A DNA stretch of 9,394 nucleotides, from positions 1 through 9,394 of the forward strand of contig CAZLNE010000085.1 of the NCBI GenBank assembly GCA_964560975.1. The letters run 5' to 3'. This stretch comes from JAAZLA01 sp964560975. Lineage in GTDB: Bacteria; Spirochaetota; Spirochaetia; Treponematales; Treponemataceae. Under the pieces are notes generated by a model. The model searched no databases, was not told the DNA's origin, and saw nothing but the letters and a program-made list of their open reading frames with translations. The stretch's first letter is position 1. Each line of letters starts with the position of its first letter. Below, one piece after another: positions 4,852-9,394 of the stretch. The translations under genes were made by a program, and so were the position numbers.

Positions 4852-7800
4852 AAACATCTAGAAAATATAAAGAAAGTGTCTGTATTAATTCGAGTACATC
4901 TATTGGTTTAGAAATATGATTATTCATACCGCTTGCAAGCGACATTGATATATCTTCTGCAAAGGCATTGGCTGTCATTGCAATGATGGGTATTGATTTA
5001 GCTCTAGGATGTGCGCTGTTTCGAATAGATCGTGTCGCTTCATAACCGTTCATTATGGGCATTTGAATATCCATTAAAATAACATCATATTCTTTATCAT
5101 CAGAGGTGTTAAAAGTGTTTACTGCTTCTTGTCCATTTTGAACACATATTGTCTCAATTTCATAACGCTTAAGGATTTCCACTGCTATTTCTGTATTCAT
5201 TTCATTATCTTCGGCAAGCAATATTTTTTTACCAGGAAATTTTATTTTTATATCTGAATTTATTTCTTTTGGTTTATAATAGCCGAATACTTCCAAGAGC
5301 ATATTAAACATGGTAGATCTAAAAAGCGGTTTTGGTATAAATTTATTTACGCCTGCTTCTAAACCCTTTTGCTCAAACTTTGTATGCTCATATGCAGATA
5401 CTACGATTATGAGAAGCTCACTGCCTTCTGTTCTTCTAATTCTGCTCACAACAGCAATATCTTCTTCGCTAAAATCATTAACATCATAAAGGCAAAGATC
5501 AAATGGAGTGTTTGCTGCATGTGATTCATGAATCGCCTGATAGGCATCTTGAATAGTAAATGCCCGTACATAAGATATGCCGCAGTTTTCGAGGAGCTGT
5601 TTAATATAATCTCGTGTGCCGTTTTCATTATGTATAACAATTGCTTTCAAACTGGAAAAATCTTTGGTATTATTTTCTCTCACAGAGCGGTCAATGCCGA
5701 AGGGTATAGTTACGGTAAATGTTGAGCCCTCGCCCTCGCTGCTTTCTACCTGAATTGCACCGTCCATGAGTTTTACAAGATTTTTACAAATGGAAAGTCC
5801 AAGCCCGCTTCCTCCATAACTGGTAGTGATGTTGTTATCCTGTTGTTCAAAAGGAGTAAAAATTCTATCTAGAAATTCTTTTTTAATTCCTATACCTGTA
5901 TCTTGTACAACGAATCGTACATGCATAATACTATTAGCTATATAATCTTCAGATACCGTAAAGTTTATTGTTCCACCCTTTGGTGAAAATTTAACAGCAT
6001 TTGACAAAAGGTTTGTAAGAACTTGAGAAAGCCGTAATTGATCACCAATGAGCATTTCTGTTTCTATGCCTTTTAACTGGACGTTGAGCTCAACTCCTTT
6101 TTGCTTGGCCTGTGAATAAAACAGCATAGATAACGAGGTAATCACTTCGCGTATATTAAAGGGTATGTGAGAAATATGTATTTTTCCGCTCTCAATAGAG
6201 GACATATCCAATACATCATTAAGTATTGATAGAAGATGCTTTGCGGCATATTCTCCTTTTATAAGGCAGTCTGTTACCTTTGAATTTTCATTTTCGAATG
6301 ATCGTGCAATATTCATGTATCCTATTACAGCGTTTAATGGAGACCTGATTTCATGCGATATTCTTGATGTAAATTGTCCTTTTGCTGCATTTGCCTTTTC
6401 TGCTGCAACAAGTGCATCGCGCAATTGCTTGTTTTTTTCAATTTCAAGATTTTTTCTAAGTGTTTTAGCTGACAGCAAGATTATTATAATAACAGACAGT
6501 GAAGTTATTAAGAGGAAAACAATAATTACATCAAGTGGCATTTGATCAATTATTGACCGCAGACTAATTCGATTAGTCATTAAGGTGTTTTTAATAATTA
6601 AATCGTTCGATTCTGCTCTTGTTATTTGGGTCAGGGCTCTATTTAAAATGTAAAAAAACCGCGGATCGAGATCTTTCTTAATGGCAGTACAGATATCGAA
6701 CGAAGTATCATACAAGATAGAACCATATAATCCTCTATACCTTGATTTTTTTAACTCATCACTGGCAGTGTATGAATTCATTATGGCCTGGTTTACTTCT
6801 CCTTTTAATACTGCTTCTATGCAAGCTTCATTCGTTTGGTAGTACACAGGATTCCAATTATCAAAAATAGAAAAATCCTGGTAAGGAAAAATACCTTTAA
6901 TTACGGCAGTTTTCTCCGATGCAAGATCATAGGACTTTTTTGAAATTACAATAAGAGGAAAGGATAAATAAGGTTCTGTTATACTATATCCTGCAGCTTG
7001 GACCGCTTCCATATTATGGGGATAACTCGCAATAATATCTGCCGTGGGTTGAGTCAGCTTTGGTTCCTCAATAAAGGTAAATGATAAGCCTGTTAACTCT
7101 TCAATTTTTTTATAAATTTCTACAATGAGACCTGAAAATTCATTATTTTTCGTATTATAAAATTCAAATGGATGCCATGTATTTGAAATAGCAACAGTAA
7201 GCGTTCTTGATTTGTTTATTAAGTCCATTTCATCATTGCTAAGACTAAATTTAGGTAAAAATTGCGGAGTAAAGCGGCTCATAAGATCGCGGTCAAAAAA
7301 AGGATTTACAATTTTTAGCTCATTCATTGCACGATTAAGGTTATTAAGAATGTCTTTTTTACCTGCTGTAACCGCAAAGTACATTCTGCTTGGAGAAAAT
7401 CGTAATATAGTTTTGGTAGCATCTGTGTCCTGGTAGCCGGAAACAACAGCTGCATCTGCTTCACCGCTTAAGACTGCATTTTCAACTTCGTTTAGACTAG
7501 AGTAGTATTTAATAGTAACTGAAAACCCGTTTTCCTGCGCAAATTTCAAAAGCCTTTTAGGGTTTTCATCTCTTTCTGCGGCAACCGTAATACCATCATA
7601 AGACATAAAATCATTTCTTGGGAGAGAACTATCCGAGCGGACAAAAAGTGCTGAATAAATGAGTCCCATTTCACTGTCGGGAAAATCGAGATACTCATCG
7701 CGCGCATCGGTGTAATAAAGACATGGTAGAATATCAATTTCTCCTGCCTTTAATTTACTATAGAGAACCTCAAAATCACCTTTTATAAATTCATACGTCC

Positions 7801-8014
7801 ATCCGGTATATTGAGCAATATGCTCTAAATATACATATACGTAACCGGAAGGATTTTCAAATTGCTCTTTTTCAATAAAACTTGGTTGTGGAAACCATCC
7901 AACTTTTATGGTGTCTTGTTGAGCCTGCAGGCTGGCAGGGAATAAACATAGTACTACTATAAATAATTTTAGTGAAAATAAAGGTATTAAAGATGAAAAA
8001 CGCTTTCCTCTCAT
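4850..8014 (-). CDS. BvgS-like hybrid sensor histidine kinase with two periplasmic solute-binding domains and two receivers
   Basis: Inner-membrane sensor, 1054 residues. The signal peptide covers 1-31 (likely cut after SLQA). Two type-3 solute-binding (PBPb/SBP_bac_3) domains follow at about 34-252 and 270-475, expected to bind amino acids or similar small ligands in the periplasm. The single strong membrane segment is at about 494-516, then a charged coiled linker (517-546) with no PAS domain. HisKA carries SHEIRSPLNA with phospho-acceptor His554. HATPase shows the N box (Asn668/Asn672), DTGIGI (705-710), FTPFEQQD and GGSGLGL (734-740). Receiver 1 (about 788-910) keeps Asp844 and Lys895 but has HN (795-796) where the acidic pair should be. 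Receiver 2 (about 928-1054) is canonical: Glu935-Asp936, Asp982, Thr1014, Lys1036. No HPt domain is present, so an unlinked HPt or regulator is implied. No Shine-Dalgarno precedes ATG 8014. No partner response regulator is adjacent. Confidence 0.95.
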   Translation of the reverse strand: MRGKRFSSLIPLFSLKLFIVVLCLFPASLQAQQDTIKVGWFPQPSFIEKEQFENPSGYVYVYLEHIAQYTGWTYEFIKGDFEVLYSKLKAGEIDILPCLYYTDARDEYLDFPDSEMGLIYSALFVRSDSSLPRNDFMSYDGITVAAERDENPKRLLKFAQENGFSVTIKYYSSLNEVENAVLSGEADAAVVSGYQDTDATKTILRFSPSRMYFAVTAGKKDILNNLNRAMNELKIVNPFFDRDLMSRFTPQFLPKFSLSNDEMDLINKSRTLTVAISNTWHPFEFYNTKNNEFSGLIVEIYKKIEELTGLSFTFIEEPKLTQPTADIIASYPHNMEAVQAAGYSITEPYLSFPLIVISKKSYDLASEKTAVIKGIFPYQDFSIFDNWNPVYYQTNEACIEAVLKGEVNQAIMNSYTASDELKKSRYRGLYGSILYDTSFDICTAIKKDLDPRFFYILNRALTQITRAESNDLIIKNTLMTNRISLRSIIDQMPLDVIIVFLLITSLSVIIIILLSAKTLRKNLEIEKNKQLRDALVAAEKANAAKGQFTSRISHEIRSPLNAVIGYMNIARSFENENSKVTDCLIKGEYAAKHLLSILNDVLDMSSIESGKIHISHIPFNIREVITSLSMLFYSQAKQKGVELNVQLKGIETEMLIGDQLRLSQVLTNLLSNAVKFSPKGGTINFTVSEDYIANSIMHVRFVVQDTGIGIKKEFLDRIFTPFEQQDNNITTSYGGSGLGLSICKNLVKLMDGAIQVESSEGEGSTFTVTIPFGIDRSVRENNTKDFSSLKAIVIHNENGTRDYIKQLLENCGISYVRAFTIQDAYQAIHESHAANTPFDLCLYDVNDFSEEDIAVVSRIRRTEGSELLIIVVSAYEHTKFEQKGLEAGVNKFIPKPLFRSTMFNMLLEVFGYYKPKEINSDIKIKFPGKKILLAEDNEMNTEIAVEILKRYEIETICVQNGQEAVNTFNTSDDKEYDVILMDIQMPIMNGYEATRSIRNSAHPRAKSIPIIAMTANAFAEDISMSLASGMNNHISKPIDVLELIQTLSLYFLDV

Positions 8015-8023
8015 ATTATATAG

Positions 8024-8052
8024 AGTATAACACGCTTTTTTTATACTGGGAA
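8024..8052 (-). promoter_or_regulatory. Candidate promoter of the sensor kinase, giving a very short leader
   Basis: On the minus strand, TTCCCA (8047-8052) and TATACT (8024-8029) are 17 bases apart, with two and one mismatches to consensus. Only nine bases (CTATATAAT) separate the -10 from the ATG at 8014, so transcription would start within about 0-4 bases of the start codon. This fits the absence of any ribosome-binding site. A second -10-like TATAAT directly abuts the ATG but would start transcription inside the coding region. Confidence 0.45.
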
Positions 8053-8073
8053 GTTTTCTTTGTGTAATTATAT

Positions 8074-8106
8074 AAAAAACCCCGTCACTTTTAATGACAG
8101 GGTTTT
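8074..8106 (-). terminator. Intrinsic terminator of the PEP carboxykinase gene
   Basis: In minus-strand RNA, AAAACCCUGUCA (8106-8095) pairs with UGACGGGGUUUU (8087-8076) around the 7-base loop UUAAAAG, followed by U residues to 8074. The one non-Watson-Crick position is a U-G wobble on this strand but a C-A mismatch on the other, which supports minus-strand use. It sits about 35 bases after the stop codon and upstream of the kinase promoter, so it separates the two genes. Between stop and terminator there is also a small inverted repeat, TGTACT/AGTACA (8118-8123, 8132-8137). Confidence 0.88.
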
Positions 8107-8140
8107 CAAATTTACTTTGTACTGGATAACAAGTACATGT

Positions 8141-9394
8141 TTACTTCATTAATCGTGCTTCAAGTGCTTCAAGTTCTTTTGAAAGTTCTTTTGGCATTTT
8201 GTCGCCGAATTTTGGATAATGATTTGCCTTAATGTCTTCAAGCTCTTTAATCCATCCAGCTTTATCAACTGAAAGAATCTCTTTCATAACATCAGCAGAA
8301 ACATCGAGTCCGTTTACATTAATAGCACCAGGTTTAGGCATGTAACCGATTTCTGTTTCAACAGCAACATCTTTACCGTCACAGCGGTCAAAAACCCATG
8401 CAAGAACACGGCTGTTCTCACCGTATCCCGGCCACATAAATTTGCCTTCTGGGCTCTTGCGGAACCAGTTTACAAAGAATATTTTTGGAAGTTTTTCTTC
8501 TGTTGATTTTTTACCAATGTTAATCCAATGCTGGAAGTAATCGCCCATGTTGTATCCGCAGAATGGAAGCATTGCAAATGGATCGCGGCGAACTGTTCCA
8601 ACTTTGAGGTCAAGAGCAGCTGCGGTAATTTCTGAACCTACGATAGAACCGAGGAATACACCATGGTTCCAGTTTTTTGCCTGGTGAACAAGAGGAATAG
8701 TGTTCGGGCGGCGTCCTCCAAAGAGAATTGCATCGATCGGAACACCTTTAGGGTCGTTCCATTCTTTTGCAATTGCAGGGCAGTGGTCAGCATGTGCAGT
8801 AAAACGTGAGTTGGGGTGTGCAGCCGGAGCCTGTTCCTTGTTTCCCTTGTCCTGAATCCATTCCTGACCCTTCCAGTCAATGAGTTTGCCGGGGGCATCG
8901 TAGCCGATCTGTTCCCACCAAATATCTCCGTCTTCTGTAAGTCCGCAGTTGGTGAAAATGGTGTCGGATTTAATTGAATCCATAGCGTTTTTATTTGATT
9001 CATTATTTGTTCCGGTAGCAACTCCGAAGAATCCTGCTTCGGGGTTAATGGCATAGAGTCTGCCGTCAGCTCCGAACTTCATCCAAGCAATGTCGTCGCC
9101 GATTGTCTCAACCTTCCATCCGGGGATGGTAGGAATTAACATAGCAAGGTTTGTCTTACCGCAAGCTGAGGGGAAAGCACCTGTTACGTACTTAACCTTT
9201 CCTTCAGGATTTGTCAGTTTTAAGATGAGCATGTGCTCAGCGAGCCATCCTTCATCGCGTGCAAGTACAGATGCAATGCGGAGAGCAAAACATTTTTTTC
9301 CAAGAAGAGCGTTTCCGCCGTAACCTGATCCGTATGACCAGATTGTTCTTTCTTCCGGGAAGTGTGAAATGTATTTATTTTCAATATCTGCACA
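8141..9394 (-). CDS. pckG: GTP-dependent phosphoenolpyruvate carboxykinase, N-terminus beyond the window
   Basis: Catalyses oxaloacetate + GTP to phosphoenolpyruvate + GDP + CO2, reversibly; in fermentative bacteria it often runs toward oxaloacetate. The frame stays open to the right edge, giving 417 visible residues. GTP-type enzymes are about 600 long, so about 200 N-terminal residues are missing. Visible in order: SGYGGNALLGKKC (substrate-side loop, about 9290-9331), the P-loop FPSACGKTN (9149-9175) with the reactive cysteine typical of the GTP class, IGDDIAW (metal binding), NPEAGFFGVATGTN, FGGRRPNTIPLV, NMGDYFQHW, FVNWFRKSPEGKFMWPGYGENSRVL (described in the family as nucleotide/guanine-binding, split here by position about 8415-8480), and a helical C-terminus. 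All expected motifs are intact. Its codon usage appears more G/C-rich than the kinase, as expected of a highly expressed gene. An internal ATG at 9232 is Met55 of the visible part, not the start. Confidence 0.97.
   Translation of the reverse strand, partial: CADIENKYISHFPEERTIWSYGSGYGGNALLGKKCFALRIASVLARDEGWLAEHMLILKLTNPEGKVKYVTGAFPSACGKTNLAMLIPTIPGWKVETIGDDIAWMKFGADGRLYAINPEAGFFGVATGTNNESNKNAMDSIKSDTIFTNCGLTEDGDIWWEQIGYDAPGKLIDWKGQEWIQDKGNKEQAPAAHPNSRFTAHADHCPAIAKEWNDPKGVPIDAILFGGRRPNTIPLVHQAKNWNHGVFLGSIVGSEITAAALDLKVGTVRRDPFAMLPFCGYNMGDYFQHWINIGKKSTEEKLPKIFFVNWFRKSPEGKFMWPGYGENSRVLAWVFDRCDGKDVAVETEIGYMPKPGAINVNGLDVSADVMKEILSVDKAGWIKELEDIKANHYPKFGDKMPKELSKELEALEARLMK

Noticed and set aside
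8638..9054. 138-codon minus-strand frame inside PEP carboxykinase
   Set aside because: Out-of-frame shadow of a highly conserved enzyme; its protein has no family-like features.
9230..9232. ATG at 9232 as start of PEP carboxykinase
   Set aside because: Translation upstream of it to the window edge is open and matches the conserved family segment with SGYGGNALLGKKC, so this is an internal methionine.
1..9394. Mobile element, prophage, toxin-antitoxin, CRISPR or RNA gene
   Set aside because: I looked for terminal inverted repeats, transposase or integrase motifs, repeated spacers, tRNA-like cloverleaf ends and small toxin-like gene pairs on both strands and found none that could be supported.

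Overview
The window looks like chromosomal DNA of a Treponema-like spirochaete. This rests on AT-rich sequence with many poly-T/poly-A tracts, three short-signal lipoproteins with loose lipoboxes (cysteine preceded by serine, not the LAGC form), a GTP-type rather than ATP-type PEP carboxykinase, and a large periplasmic-sensor hybrid histidine kinase. The genus is an inference from gene style; the species cannot be read from the sequence alone. No phage, transposon, CRISPR, tRNA or rRNA signature was found, so this is ordinary chromosome rather than a mobile island.

Left half, mostly plus strand: (1) a broken VTT/DedA-type (TVP38/TMEM64) membrane-protein gene at the left edge, with opposite frame changes at two T8 tracts and a lost 3' half; (2) a small unknown lipoprotein on the minus strand (472-873), divergent from (3) an alpha/beta-hydrolase lipoprotein (1048-2043); (4) the conserved ribosome-binding ATPase YchF (2175-3284); (5) a lipoprotein of the endonuclease/exonuclease/phosphatase fold (3367-4383), whose Shine-Dalgarno lies inside a long terminator-like hairpin; and (6) thioredoxin (4479-4787), closed by a strong intrinsic terminator.

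Right half, minus strand: (7) a 1054-residue BvgS-like hybrid sensor kinase (4850-8014) with two periplasmic solute-binding domains, one membrane span, HisKA, HATPase and two receivers, the first of them degenerate. Its promoter places the start codon almost at the 5' end of the mRNA. (8) GTP-dependent phosphoenolpyruvate carboxykinase (8141 to the right edge), lacking about 200 N-terminal residues that lie outside the window and closed by its own terminator.

The genes do not form one pathway. They are mostly single-gene transcription units separated by recognisable terminators: housekeeping (YchF, thioredoxin, PEPCK) interleaved with envelope proteins (three lipoproteins, one sensor kinase). 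I do not see a convincing new multi-gene system. The most interesting points are regulatory or structural: the hairpin that buries a ribosome-binding site, the near-leaderless kinase mRNA with a pseudo-receiver, and the doubly frameshifted membrane-protein gene. All intergenic gaps are under 300 bases.
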